DNA of 64,000 nt, taken from Anaerococcus degeneri. GTDB lineage: Bacteria; Bacillota; Clostridia; Tissierellales; Peptoniphilaceae. Of this stretch, positions 41,829 through 50,372 are shown in pieces. The position numbers were made by a program, and so were the translations under genes. Location of the stretch: positions 248,001-312,000 of the forward strand of contig NZ_JAGGLO010000001.1 in assembly GCF_017874475.1 (NCBI RefSeq). Direction: 5' to 3'. The notes beneath the pieces are model-generated. The model was given only the letters and a program-made list of their open reading frames with translations, ran no database searches and had not been told where the DNA came from. Positions within the stretch are counted from its first letter, which is position 1, and every line of letters starts with the position of its first letter.

Positions 41829-41857
41829 AATTTACCGCAACAAGGTAAAAGTGTCAA
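41829..41857 (-). promoter_or_regulatory. Promoter of the leader peptide-ABC exporter operon
   Basis: On the minus strand TTGACA (41852-41857), 17-bp spacer, TAAATT (41829-41834). It lies just after the stop codon of the gene at 41862, so the exporter has its own promoter. Confidence 0.7.
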
Positions 41858-41861
41858 ATTC

Positions 41862-42473
41862 TTATCTACCAGCGGCAAAAGAAATAATTGTATTTTTTCC
41901 TTCTTTTCTAGTATCTAAAACCTTAAATCTTCTTATTTTGTAGGTATTATCAAAATTAATATAAGAATTAATCACAGTACCAAGACCAGCCACTTCTGTT
42001 ATTCCAGCCTTCGTAGTGATAGGTAGGTTGGAATCGATGGCGTAGTTTATCATCTCATCAAAAAGCTCAGGATCAATGTCTGATGTGTATTTAAGCAGGG
42101 TAATATAGGCCTTGTCTTCGCTTAGAAATAAGTTTGTTTTAACATTACCATAAAATCCCTCTAGGAAAATTTGAAAGAGGATGTAGGCGGTATTGTAGGA
42201 TAGGTTTCTGTATCTTAAAGCCTTATCAACAACTAATTCGATTGTATCGTCTGTGTATTTGCCCTTTACAGAAATAAGGTCCTTGCCTTTATTTTCCTTT
42301 ACTTCAACAACTTCAAGGCCTCCTGCAGTCTTGTAATCGTTTATCAAAAAATCATCACTAGGCATAAAGATTGTTTTTTCTACTAGAAGCTGGCTGATAT
42401 TATTTTTAAATCTCTTATCTTTCACTTCTGCGGTGAAAGTTAAAATCTCTGGATATTTTTCGTAAATTTTCAT
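41862..42473 (-). CDS. Possible AlaX-like (tRNA editing fold) protein without metal ligands
   Basis: A 203-residue soluble protein. I cannot place it firmly. Its order of segments recalls AlaX/AlaRS editing domains: TIFMPSDDFLINDY...GGLEVVEV near the start (compare D-T-FYP-GGGQ-D-G), NLSYNTAYILFQIF in the middle (compare HTA-HLL), and GLGTVINSYINFDNTYKIRRFKVL with a final IISFAAG (compare CxGTHV...I...F-AG). The zinc ligands HxxxH and CxxxH would be replaced by N and V, so if related it is not a standard editing hydrolase. GAGGAGA precedes the start. Treat as hypothetical. Confidence 0.5.
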   Translation of the reverse strand: MKIYEKYPEILTFTAEVKDKRFKNNISQLLVEKTIFMPSDDFLINDYKTAGGLEVVEVKENKGKDLISVKGKYTDDTIELVVDKALRYRNLSYNTAYILFQIFLEGFYGNVKTNLFLSEDKAYITLLKYTSDIDPELFDEMINYAIDSNLPITTKAGITEVAGLGTVINSYINFDNTYKIRRFKVLDTRKEGKNTIISFAAGR

Positions 42474-42502
42474 GATTTTCTCCTCTAATCTATTATATCA
42501 TA

Positions 42503-42511
42503 TGATATAAT
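42503..42511 (+). promoter_or_regulatory. Possible extended -10 of the comEC-holA operon
   Basis: TGATATAAT at 42503-42511, about 16 nt before the comEC start codon. A transcript starting near 42518 would have almost no leader, so the true start may be further upstream. Confidence 0.35.
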
Positions 42512-42526
42512 GAAATAGAGGTTTTT

Positions 42527-44716
42527 ATGAAAAAAAGAATCATCCCTTTTCTTTTGGGTTTAATCCTTGGAATTCTGGGCTTTATTAATTTTGAAAACGC
42601 AAATATCCTTTATTTTGGATTTATTTTTGGAAGCCTTTCCATATTTTTTTATAGGAAAAGCAAAGAATATGCCATATTTTTTCTCGTAATCCTAGTGGGA
42701 TTTTCTTTAGCGAGTTTTAAATTTTCTAGGATTAATCCAAAGGAAAGTAAAAATGTAAATATAAATTTTACTATAATTGATAAAAAAATGAGCAAAAACT
42801 CATTAAGATATACAATTAAAATTATTGAAAATGGGAAAAAAGCCTTCATGTTTGATGAAAATGACTTTGATATTGGAGATCAAATCTCATGTGCCGGAGA
42901 TCTTAACCTTGTGAGGAGAAATACTAATCCAAACCTCTTTTCCTATAGGTCTTATGCTATTTCAAAGGGGATAGGACTTGAATTTAAGCCTAGAAACTTA
43001 AATCAAGAAGTAACAAGAACAAGGTCTTCCAATATTTTCCTAAGTCTTAGAAGATCCTTTACATCTTATGTAAATAGGATTTTTAGGGGAAATTTATCCA
43101 AAGATTCTGCTGACTTTGTAATCTCAGTGGTTTTAGCGGACAATTTTTTCGAAAAAGGAGATATAAATAAGCTGGGCCTTGCCCATATTCTCGCCATTTC
43201 AGGTTTTCATCTTAATCTATTGATGAGTTTTATGGTTTTAATTTTATCGAAAATTGGTCTTTCCTATAAGAAATCCATGGCTCTTTCACTAATATTAGCC
43301 TGTCTTTATGGTTATATAATTGGTTTTGCCTATTCTGTTCTTAGGGTAATAATAGTTAGCTCAATTGTTTTTCTAGGGTTTTTATTAAGGCGAGGGGTAG
43401 ACAGAGTTAAAGCCTTGATGGTTGCAGCGGTTGTGATTTTATTTATTAATCCTTTCGCCATCTTAAATACAGGTTTTATCCTTACCTTTGTGACAATGCT
43501 TGCAATTTACAAGATTTATCCAAGACTTAGTACTTATTTTAAAGAGGGTTTTATCAGGAAAAATCTAGCCTTTACAACCAGTATCCAAATTGCAGCCTTG
43601 CCTTTTACTGTCTATTATTTTAGGTATTTTAATTTTCTTAGTATCATTGCAAACTTTTTGGTAGTGCCTGTTTTTGAACTTGCCATGTATATTATTTTTA
43701 GCCTGATATTTTTATATCCGATTTTAAAAGGATTACTACAGCCAGTTTTTATAGTCCTTGATATAATGATTAGGTCAATATTTAATATGACTGAAATACT
43801 TGCGAAAATTAGGTTTTTATCTTTTAATTTTATAGCAGAAAGCATTTTTATTAGCCTTTACCTTTTTGCCCTTATATTTATACTTACAAATATAAAAAAC
43901 AAAAAAGGCTTAGATAAATTTTTCAAGTCTTCTCTTGCCATTGTACTTTTATCAATGGCTGTCAGAGGCCTCGATAGACCGATTGAATACCAAATGATAG
44001 ACATAGGTCAAGGGGACGCATTTTTGCTTAATGATAGGGGAAAATATTATATGGTAGATGTGGGTGGGCCAAAGTATAAGGATTATGATTCGGGAGAAAG
44101 GATTCTTGTACCTTACTTACAAAGTCTTGGAATTAAGGAGCTTGAGGCGGTGTTCATAAGTCACGAAGACTCTGATCACGCTGGTAACCTTGATATATTA
44201 AGGGAAAATATTAGAATTAAGAAAATTGTAACTGATAATAAGGTTTCAAAAGAATTTATAGAAAAATACCAGCCAAGTTTTATGGGCATAGGTGATGAGC
44301 TTAAGTTAACATCTGGTAAAATCACCTGTATCTATGATGGGGCAGAGGGGGACCTTGATAAAAATGACCAATCCCTAGGTCTTTTACTTGAGATTAGGGG
44401 CAATAAAATCTTAAGTATGGGAGATTTATCGTCACCTTATGAAGATAAACTTAAAGTAGAGGCTGATATATTAAAATTATCCCACCACGGTTCAGCGTCT
44501 TCTAGCTCTAAAGAATTTATAGGCCAAGTTAATCCAAAGATGGTTTTAATTTCTGCGGGAAGGGATAATACTTATGGCCATCCAAATAAAAAAGTTCTTG
44601 AAAATGTAAGGGATATTAAAAAATACAGCACTCAAACTGATGGCCTTGTAAAAATCAACTTTTATAAGGATAGGGTCAAGGTAGAAAAATATTTGAAGGG
44701 AGGATTTTTTAGGTGA
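42527..44716 (+). CDS. comEC: DNA uptake channel protein ComEC/Rec2
   Basis: A 729-residue protein with the three ComEC parts: an N-terminal OB-like DUF4131 region (about 60-150), the Competence membrane domain (LAHILAISGFHLNLLMS, GFAYSVLRV), and a C-terminal metallo-beta-lactamase domain (MIDIGQGDAFLL, FISHEDSDHAGN, LSHHGSASSSS). It forms the membrane channel and probable single-strand nuclease for DNA uptake. It overlaps holA by 4 nt with a GTG start there. Whether the strain is competent is not shown here. Confidence 0.95.
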   Translation: MKKRIIPFLLGLILGILGFINFENANILYFGFIFGSLSIFFYRKSKEYAIFFLVILVGFSLASFKFSRINPKESKNVNINFTIIDKKMSKNSLRYTIKIIENGKKAFMFDENDFDIGDQISCAGDLNLVRRNTNPNLFSYRSYAISKGIGLEFKPRNLNQEVTRTRSSNIFLSLRRSFTSYVNRIFRGNLSKDSADFVISVVLADNFFEKGDINKLGLAHILAISGFHLNLLMSFMVLILSKIGLSYKKSMALSLILACLYGYIIGFAYSVLRVIIVSSIVFLGFLLRRGVDRVKALMVAAVVILFINPFAILNTGFILTFVTMLAIYKIYPRLSTYFKEGFIRKNLAFTTSIQIAALPFTVYYFRYFNFLSIIANFLVVPVFELAMYIIFSLIFLYPILKGLLQPVFIVLDIMIRSIFNMTEILAKIRFLSFNFIAESIFISLYLFALIFILTNIKNKKGLDKFFKSSLAIVLLSMAVRGLDRPIEYQMIDIGQGDAFLLNDRGKYYMVDVGGPKYKDYDSGERILVPYLQSLGIKELEAVFISHEDSDHAGNLDILRENIRIKKIVTDNKVSKEFIEKYQPSFMGIGDELKLTSGKITCIYDGAEGDLDKNDQSLGLLLEIRGNKILSMGDLSSPYEDKLKVEADILKLSHHGSASSSSKEFIGQVNPKMVLISAGRDNTYGHPNKKVLENVRDIKKYSTQTDGLVKINFYKDRVKVEKYLKGGFFR

Positions 44717-45726
44717 AATATATTGATTTTTTTAAAAACTTTTCTGGCTTAAAAACATCTGGCATATATTTATTTGATTCAAAAGAAGAATATTTAAATA
44801 CAACTATAATCGAAGAAGCAGAAAGACTTATAAGAATAAAAGACTTCAACCTAATTAAAATAAAGGGAGAGACCGATTTTGACACAATAAAAAATTCCTA
44901 CGAAACCTATCCAGTCATGGAAGATAGGAAGATTATTATCTGGCAAAATATAGATTTATCCAAGGATGGGGTCAAAAATTATAAGGAAATTTTAGATAAG
45001 CTTGGAAAAGATGCCAAAGATTTCCCTCCATATGCAACATTTTTGATTTTTTCAGACACAAAACCATTTAAGGGGAAATTTTATAAGGAAATTTCTAAAA
45101 ATGGGACAGTAGTTGAAATTGATAGGTTAAATAATAATGAATTAAGGTCTTTTATTGGCAGAAGATTTATAAAAAATAATAAAAAGATTTCAAATGCTCA
45201 TATAGATGAGATTATCAATAGGTTTTCTTATCTGTCTTATAATAGCGAAATTGATTTATTTGAGATTGTAAATTCAGTTGATAAGATAATTTCAAATTCA
45301 TCTGACGAGATCATCAAAAAAGAAGATATAGACGACCAGCTTGACCAGGTCTTAAATTTAAATATCTTTAACCTTACAGATGCCATAGCTAGTAAAAATA
45401 CAAAAGAAGCATTAAAAACTCTTCTTTTAATGGTAAAATCTGGGGAAGACCTCTTTATGATTTACCATATGTTAATAAGGCAGTTTAGGATTTTGACAGC
45501 TGTAAAAAGTTTGACTAAGGCTAATTTCAATGATTCTTTTATAATGAAAGCTGCCCAAATTGGTCCTTTTGAATTAAGAAAAGCTAAGGCTAATATAAGA
45601 AATTATTCCTTGGACGAATTGACAGATATAAATGAAAGGCTTATGGATATGGAAATAAGATCAAAATCCGAGGCCTTTGAAATGAAGGATGAATTGATGA
45701 AATTAATTGGTTTTGTAGGAATATAA
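44713..45726 (+). CDS. holA: DNA polymerase III subunit delta
   Basis: A 337-residue clamp-loader delta subunit. The start is GTG 44713, whose bases overlap the comEC stop. Features: FDSKEEYLNTTIIEEAERLI, then IWQNIDL and FLIFSDTKPFKGKFYKEISKNGTVVEIDRL, FNLTDAIASKN and a C-terminal helical domain starting RQFRIL. comEC-holA-rpsT is the conserved Firmicute order. It ends directly in a terminator. Confidence 0.93.
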   Translation: MKYIDFFKNFSGLKTSGIYLFDSKEEYLNTTIIEEAERLIRIKDFNLIKIKGETDFDTIKNSYETYPVMEDRKIIIWQNIDLSKDGVKNYKEILDKLGKDAKDFPPYATFLIFSDTKPFKGKFYKEISKNGTVVEIDRLNNNELRSFIGRRFIKNNKKISNAHIDEIINRFSYLSYNSEIDLFEIVNSVDKIISNSSDEIIKKEDIDDQLDQVLNLNIFNLTDAIASKNTKEALKTLLLMVKSGEDLFMIYHMLIRQFRILTAVKSLTKANFNDSFIMKAAQIGPFELRKAKANIRNYSLDELTDINERLMDMEIRSKSEAFEMKDELMKLIGFVGI

Positions 45727-45751
45727 AAAGAGTGGGCGTCCACTCTTTTTT
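45726..45751 (+). terminator. Terminator after holA
   Basis: A perfect 10-bp stem (AAAAGAGTGG/CCACTCTTTT) with a GCGT loop followed by T residues. It begins at the last base of the stop codon. Confidence 0.88.
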
Positions 45752-45794
45752 GATACTTATATTTAAATAATTTCTTGACCTCGCTCGGGATAAA

Positions 45795-45909
45795 ATTCGT
45801 CGCTCTGAGCTTTTTTCCCTGCATAAGGTTTTTCTATTATTTTCCTGCGTGCTTTGCACTTGTAAAATAATGAAAAACGCACAAATTTTGCTCGCACTAC
45901 ACGTGCAAT
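45795..45909. repeat. Intergenic repeat, copy A (115 bp)
   Basis: Shares with copy B the blocks ATTCGTCGC, CTGCATAA, GTTTTTCTATT, CTGCG, CTTTG, GAAAAACG and TTGCTC in the same order and spacing. Its centre is an inverted repeat of a TTTTTCTATTATTTT arm and an AAAATAATGAAAAA arm. CG dinucleotides are much more common than in neighbouring DNA. No credible gene is present. Confidence 0.75.
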
Positions 45910-45936
45910 TTTCGACTACGAAAAAAGAACGCTCCT

Positions 45937-46051
45937 ATTCGTCGCGTCGCTTCTTCTTCGCTGCATAAAGTTTTTCTATTGTTTTTTCTGCGCAACTTTG
46001 TTGCTTGAAAAACAACGAAAAACGAGCAGATATTGCTCTCAATATCTGCTC
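45937..46051. repeat. Intergenic repeat, copy B (115 bp)
   Basis: Same block order as copy A, shifted by 142 bp. The inverted repeat arms are changed on both sides in step (TATTGTTTTT and AAAAACAACG), which keeps the pairing. The right end forms the rpsT terminator. The holA-rpsT gap is thus a diverged tandem duplication of a hairpin element. Confidence 0.75.
46024..46051 (-). terminator. rpsT terminator
   Basis: On the minus strand a perfect 12-bp stem (GAGCAGATATTG/CAATATCTGCTC) with an AGAG loop is followed by GTTTTTCG. It lies in the right end of repeat copy B. Confidence 0.82.
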
Positions 46052-46058
46052 TACTTTT

Positions 46059-46115
46059 AAATGAGTGATTATCAGTAGTCATATGTTAGGATCCATTACT
46101 GATTATCACTCATTT
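46059..46115. repeat. Long inverted repeat abutting rpsT
   Basis: Two 19-bp arms (46059-46077 and 46097-46115) starting with AAATGAGTGAT are complementary at 18 of 19 positions and separated by 19 bp. The right arm ends 2 bp from the rpsT stop codon. There is no T run after it, so it is probably an RNA-stabilising hairpin or element end rather than a terminator. Confidence 0.75.
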
Positions 46116-46117
46116 TA

Positions 46118-46375
46118 TTATGCGTTTAGTTTTTTAGCTAATTTTGATGTAGTTGCTGCTACTCTGTTTTTGTGGATAACATTTTTGCTTTCAGCTTGTT
46201 TTAGCTTTTTGTCAACTACTTTAAAGATTTCTCTAGCTTCTTCAAGATTACCTGCTTCTACTGCAGCTTCAAACTTTTTGATGTATGTCTTGATTTCTGA
46301 TTTTCTAGATTTGTTTCTAAGGTTATTTCTCTTAGCAACTTCTATTCTTTTTTGACTTGATTTAATATTTGCCAT
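46118..46375 (-). CDS. rpsT: 30S ribosomal protein S20
   Basis: An 85-residue protein beginning MANIKSSQKRIEVAKRN, then LRNKSRKSEIKTYIKKF and ending with VIHKNRVAATTSKLAKKL, all standard S20. It lies at the usual place between holA and the lepA region but on the opposite strand, with its own promoter, ribosome site (GAGGTG) and two hairpins behind it. Confidence 0.96.
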   Translation of the reverse strand: MANIKSSQKRIEVAKRNNLRNKSRKSEIKTYIKKFEAAVEAGNLEEAREIFKVVDKKLKQAESKNVIHKNRVAATTSKLAKKLNA

Positions 46376-46413
46376 CTATTTTTCACCTCTCTTCTGTTTT
46401 GCTTGACTTATGT

Positions 46414-46442
46414 ATTCTACCATAATTTATTAAAAAGCTCAA
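46414..46442 (-). promoter_or_regulatory. rpsT promoter
   Basis: On the minus strand TTGAGC (46437-46442), 17-bp spacer, TAGAAT (46414-46419), about 40 nt before the rpsT start. Confidence 0.6.
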
Positions 46443-46467
46443 GTTTTTATTTATCTTATGTAAATTT

Positions 46468-46496
46468 TTGAGAATTGACCCAAACTAGTATATAAT
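46468..46496 (+). promoter_or_regulatory. lepB promoter
   Basis: TTGAGA (46468-46473), 17-bp spacer, TATAAT (46491-46496). It drives lepB and probably lepA, and is back-to-back with the rpsT promoter. Confidence 0.7.
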
Positions 46497-46520
46497 TAAT
46501 AAGAATGAGAGGTTATAAGT

Positions 46521-47093
46521 ATGAACGAAGAAAAAAAACAAAATAAAAAAGAAAATTCACTATTAAATATCATTTGGGATTGGGTTAAAACCATCCTTAT
46601 CGCCCTTGCTATTACATTTTTTGTTAAGGCCTTTATTATTGATGCTACAAGGGTAGCGGGAAAGTCAATGCTAAATACACTCCACGACGGGGATATGCTT
46701 ATGGTTAATAAAATCGGCAAGCATTTTAGGGATTATAAAAGAGGAGAGATTGTTATTTTGAAAGCTCCTGATTATCCAAACAGACTTTATGTAAAAAGGG
46801 TAATCGGTACTCCTGGAGACCTTGTTGAATTAAAAGACGGTGATGTATATGTCAATGGTGAAAAACTTGATGAAAAATATGTTTCAGTTGACGAGACCCT
46901 TGCCAAGACAGAGCAAACAGGCTGGGTCCTAGGAGATAAGCAATATTTAGTTTTTGGTGATAATAGGGCCAATTCTAATGATTCAAGAGATTTTGGACAG
47001 ATTTATAAAGAAGAGATTGTAGGCCACGCATTCTTTAGGATTTATCCTTTTGAAGATGCAGGTTTGATTGACAACAATCCTTATGGAAATTAA
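46521..47093 (+). CDS. lepB: Signal peptidase I
   Basis: A 190-residue type I signal peptidase of the Gram-positive form. One N-terminal membrane anchor (about residues 20-38), box B with catalytic Ser in [10 protein letters not shown], box D with catalytic Lys in [13 protein letters not shown], and box [15 protein letters not shown]. It cleaves signal peptides on the outer face of the membrane. It starts 24 nt after its -10 box and lies 14 bp before lepA. Confidence 0.95.
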   Translation: MNEEKKQNKKENSLLNIIWDWVKTILIALAITFFVKAFIIDATRVAGKSMLNTLHDGDMLMVNKIGKHFRDYKRGEIVILKAPDYPNRLYVKRVIGTPGDLVELKDGDVYVNGEKLDEKYVSVDETLAKTEQTGWVLGDKQYLVFGDNRANSNDSRDFGQIYKEEIVGHAFFRIYPFEDAGLIDNNPYGN

Positions 47094-47107
47094 TTAGTAG
47101 GAGTTAT

Positions 47108-48919
47108 ATGACAAAGAAAAAAGAAAATATTAGGAATTTTTCTATCATTGCCCATATCGATCATGGAAAATCAACTTTAGCAGATAGGCTTATTGAAAGA
47201 AGCGAAAATATCAGCCAAAGGGATATAAAAGAGCAGATGCTTGATGATATGGAGCTTGAGCAGGAACGTGGGATTACGATTAAATTAAAATCAATTAAAA
47301 TTCACTACAAGGCTAATGATGGAAAAGTTTATGATCTAAACCTAATTGATACTCCTGGTCACGTTGACTTTAACTATGAGGTTTCAAGATCCCTTAAGGC
47401 CTGTGAAGGAGCTATTCTTGTTGTTGATGCAAGCCAAGGTGTAGAAGCTCAAACTTTGGCCAATACTTATTTAGCGCTTGAGCAAGACTTGGAAATCCTT
47501 CCTGTTTTAAATAAAATCGACCTACCAAGCGCAAGAGTTGATGAAGTAAAGCTTGAAATTGAAAATGAAATCGGTCTTGACACTGATAATGCACCTTTGG
47601 TTTCAGCAAAGACTGGCCTAAATATTGAAGACGTTCTAGAAGATATTGTTGAAAACATACCAGCACCAGAAGATCACGATGATAAACCGCTTAAGGCCCT
47701 TATTTTTGACTCTTATTACGATTCCTACGTGGGAGTAATTTGTTACATAAGAGTTTTTGAAGGGGTAGTCCGTCCTGGTGATGAAATTAAGATGATGAAT
47801 ACAGGCAAGGTTTTTGAAGTAAACCAAGTTGGCTATACATCAAGGGGCAGGATTGCTACTAAGGAACTAAGGAGTGGTGACGTTGGTTTTATTGAAGCGT
47901 CTATCAAGCAAGTTAAGGATGCTAGGGTAGGGGATACAATCACAACTGTTGAAAATCCAACTGATAAACCACTTACAGGTTATAAGGAAGTCCTACCTAT
48001 GGTTTATTCTGGTATTTATCCTGCAGAAGGTGAGTCCTTTGATAAATTAAGAGATTCATTGGAAAAACTCCAAGTAAATGATGCATCCTTAGTATTTGAG
48101 CAAGAAAATTCTCAAGCCTTAGGTGTTGGTCTAAGGGCAGGTTTCCTTGGGCTTTTGCATATGGATATCATTACACAAAGGCTTGAAAGAGAATATGACC
48201 TTGATATTATAGCTACAGCTCCATCTGTAATTTATAGGTTAAAGCTAAAGGGCCAGGATAATGAGAAGGAATTACAAAATCCTAATGATTTCCCAGACCC
48301 AACAGAAATCCAATATATAAAGGAGCCTGTAACAATATCTGAAATTATCACACCAAAAGATTATATAGGCCAAGTAATGGATCTTGCCCAATCTAGACGT
48401 GGTGAGTTAATAAATATGACCTATATAGATGAATCTAGGGTGTCAATTAAGTACAAAATTCCTCTAAGTGAGGTAATTTATAATTTCTTTGACTCTTTGA
48501 AATCAAGAACTAAGGGCTATGCTTCACTTGACTATGAAGTAACTGACTACCAAGTTTCAGACCTAGTTAAGCTTGATATATTGATTAATGAGCAAAGCGT
48601 CGATGCCCTTTCTCTTATTGTTCATAGGGATAACGCCTACTCAAGGGGCCGTGGTATTGTTGAAAAACTAAAGGATGAGATCCCAAGACAACAATTCGCA
48701 GTACCAATCCAGGCTGCTATTGGTGGTAAGATTATAGCTAGAGAAACCGTAAAAGCTCTTAGAAAAGACGTAATAGCTAAGTGCTACGGTGGTGATATTT
48801 CAAGGAAGAAAAAGCTTCTAGAAAAACAAAAAGAAGGTAAGAAGAAGATGCGTCAACTTGGTAACGTCGAAGTTCCACAAGATGCCTTCTTATCAGTATT
48901 GAAACTAGATGACGAATAA
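47108..48919 (+). CDS. lepA: Elongation factor 4 (LepA)
   Basis: A 603-residue translational GTPase. G1 AHIDHGKST, switch I QERGITI, G3 DTPGH, G4 NKID. EF-G-like domains follow, and the LepA-specific C-terminal domain is rich in Lys/Arg with [17 protein letters not shown]. It binds ribosomes and aids initiation or back-translocation. An AGGAG site precedes the start. Usually hemW and hrcA follow directly; here they are separated by other genes. Confidence 0.97.
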   Translation: MTKKKENIRNFSIIAHIDHGKSTLADRLIERSENISQRDIKEQMLDDMELEQERGITIKLKSIKIHYKANDGKVYDLNLIDTPGHVDFNYEVSRSLKACEGAILVVDASQGVEAQTLANTYLALEQDLEILPVLNKIDLPSARVDEVKLEIENEIGLDTDNAPLVSAKTGLNIEDVLEDIVENIPAPEDHDDKPLKALIFDSYYDSYVGVICYIRVFEGVVRPGDEIKMMNTGKVFEVNQVGYTSRGRIATKELRSGDVGFIEASIKQVKDARVGDTITTVENPTDKPLTGYKEVLPMVYSGIYPAEGESFDKLRDSLEKLQVNDASLVFEQENSQALGVGLRAGFLGLLHMDIITQRLEREYDLDIIATAPSVIYRLKLKGQDNEKELQNPNDFPDPTEIQYIKEPVTISEIITPKDYIGQVMDLAQSRRGELINMTYIDESRVSIKYKIPLSEVIYNFFDSLKSRTKGYASLDYEVTDYQVSDLVKLDILINEQSVDALSLIVHRDNAYSRGRGIVEKLKDEIPRQQFAVPIQAAIGGKIIARETVKALRKDVIAKCYGGDISRKKKLLEKQKEGKKKMRQLGNVEVPQDAFLSVLKLDDE

Positions 48920-48932
48920 AAATAATTATTTT

Positions 48933-48961
48933 AAAAGGATGTGAAATTCACATCCTTTTTT
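48933..48961. terminator. lepA terminator shared with anti-sigma gene
   Basis: AAAAGGATGTG pairs with CACATCCTTTT, followed by T residues. The stop codon of the convergent anti-sigma gene (48948-48950) is inside the hairpin, so one element serves both. Confidence 0.85.
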
Positions 48962-49793
48962 GGTCTCTTGCTAGGCTTAAGAAGATAAAAAACAAATAGA
49001 TTCCTAAAGCTAGAAAGGCGATATATTTAAAATCGGTCACTGGATAGTAAGTCGATGTATTTAGTCCCTTAAGGCCAATAATTGCTAGGAAAAGTGCGAG
49101 GGGACCCCCAATTAGAAGGGTTTTTATTAGTAGACTTATGGATTTTTTTTTGATTTTTTCAATCAAAAATATTAATAGACCAAGGCCTACAAAGCCTATT
49201 ATAGAAAGTCTTGCATAAAATCCTAAAAACAATCTTGGAAGGAGGGTTTGGCGAACTTCTCCAGATCCAATAACCATATTTGGCATGGATTCATGGTTTT
49301 GGTATAGAACAGTTTTTAGTTTATCCTTGTGGAAGGTGAGAGATTTTCTTGGCCTTTCTTTATTAAAAATCTCGTCATATTTTGTAGTATAGGCATCAAG
49401 ATAGATGGCGTCTTCTGTATCAATATAATCTATTCCGCTGACCTTGTCAGAAAATTCCACGGTATAGATATCTTTACTCTTATAAACCTTATACAAGTCC
49501 TTTTCGTGCTCAAAGTGCCTTGGGGTATTGAGGTAGGAGATGATAAAAATAAGTATAGACCCGATTAGGGCAAGGACAGCCAGGGTAAAATATCTACTTT
49601 CTTTTTTTATCCTTTTTTCTACAAAATCAAGGGGTTTAGTCTCTTTGTTTTCGATTTGTATTTGATCTTTCAAAAGATTTTCGCATTCTGGACAAGTTTT
49701 TAAATGGTTTTCTACAAAAGTTTTTGATTCTTCACTTAAGAGTTCTTCCTTATATAGGGGAAGTAAATCTTTTATAATTTCACAATTATTCAT
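48948..49793 (-). CDS. Zinc-finger anti-sigma factor, membrane protein
   Basis: A 281-residue protein with an N-terminal zf-HC2 domain: CEIIKDLLPLYKEE, then HLKTCPECENLL, giving the H-x3-C-x2-C motif. Membrane helices lie at about residues 72-90 and in three further segments in the C-terminal half (about 190-210, 225-245, 255-275), with an extracytoplasmic stretch of about 90 residues between. It overlaps the ECF sigma gene by 8 nt and so should hold that sigma at the membrane. The signal is unknown. Confidence 0.88.
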   Translation of the reverse strand: MNNCEIIKDLLPLYKEELLSEESKTFVENHLKTCPECENLLKDQIQIENKETKPLDFVEKRIKKESRYFTLAVLALIGSILIFIISYLNTPRHFEHEKDLYKVYKSKDIYTVEFSDKVSGIDYIDTEDAIYLDAYTTKYDEIFNKERPRKSLTFHKDKLKTVLYQNHESMPNMVIGSGEVRQTLLPRLFLGFYARLSIIGFVGLGLLIFLIEKIKKKSISLLIKTLLIGGPLALFLAIIGLKGLNTSTYYPVTDFKYIAFLALGIYLFFIFLSLARDQKRM

Positions 49794-50268
49794 TATTTTC
49801 CTCCAATAGTATTTTTAATTTTTCTTTTGCCCTGTGGAAGACTACACAGGCCCAGTTTTGGTTTTTATGGTAAATTTCTCCAATTTCTTTAAAAGAAAGT
49901 TCGTTAAGCCTTAATTTTACAACGTCTTTGTAAGGATTGTCCAGATTATTTATTGCCATATCTAGTTTTGTTAAATTTTCTTTTTCTAAAAAATCTTTTT
50001 CAAAAGATTCCAAAGCCAAGTCAAAATCTTCGATACTTTCTGTCAATAAAATCTTCTTGTTTCTCTTGTAATAATTGTAATAGGTATTTTTGCCTACTTG
50101 AAATAAGTAGGATTTTACCTTTGAATCCTCTATCTTTTCAATACTTTTCATTGATTTTATGAAGACTTCCGAGCATATATCCTGGGCGACTTCTTTGTTT
50201 TTGCATAGATACAGCAAAAACCTATAAAGGTCGTCAAAATATATCCTATAAATTTTTTCTATATCCAT
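49786..50268 (-). CDS. ECF-family RNA polymerase sigma factor
   Basis: A 160-residue sigma factor with sigma-2 (FDDLYRFLLYLCKNKEVAQDICSEVF) and sigma-4 (LRLNELSFKEIGEIYHKNQNWACVVFHRAKEKL) domains and no sigma-3. It is co-transcribed with and overlaps its zinc-finger anti-sigma gene. A possible self-recognised promoter lies upstream. Its insertion splits the usual lepA-hemW order. Confidence 0.92.
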   Translation of the reverse strand: MDIEKIYRIYFDDLYRFLLYLCKNKEVAQDICSEVFIKSMKSIEKIEDSKVKSYLFQVGKNTYYNYYKRNKKILLTESIEDFDLALESFEKDFLEKENLTKLDMAINNLDNPYKDVVKLRLNELSFKEIGEIYHKNQNWACVVFHRAKEKLKILLEENNE

Positions 50269-50285
50269 GACCCCTCCTTCATATA

Positions 50286-50314
50286 GTAGACAAATAACTT
50301 AATCATATCTTACA
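50286..50314 (-). promoter_or_regulatory. Possible ECF-type autoregulated promoter
   Basis: On the minus strand TGTAAG (50309-50314), 17-bp spacer, GTCTAC (50286-50291). This resembles ECF promoters (TGTAAC-like -35, CGTC/GTCTA -10) more than the vegetative consensus. It lies 18-46 nt before the sigma start codon. Confidence 0.4.
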
Positions 50315-50372
50315 AAATTTTAAAAAAAATTCCATTATTGTATAGTATTCCTAACAGACCAAAGGAGAAATT

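Noticed and set aside
45641-46082. Short frames on the minus strand in the holA-rpsT gap sharing an NNRKTLC peptide
   Set aside because: The shared peptide is only the translation of the 115-bp DNA repeat; no ribosome site, and the frames cross terminators.
46065-46355. Plus-strand frame of 96 codons over rpsT
   Set aside because: Antisense shadow of the S20 gene, which has full family match, promoter and ribosome site.
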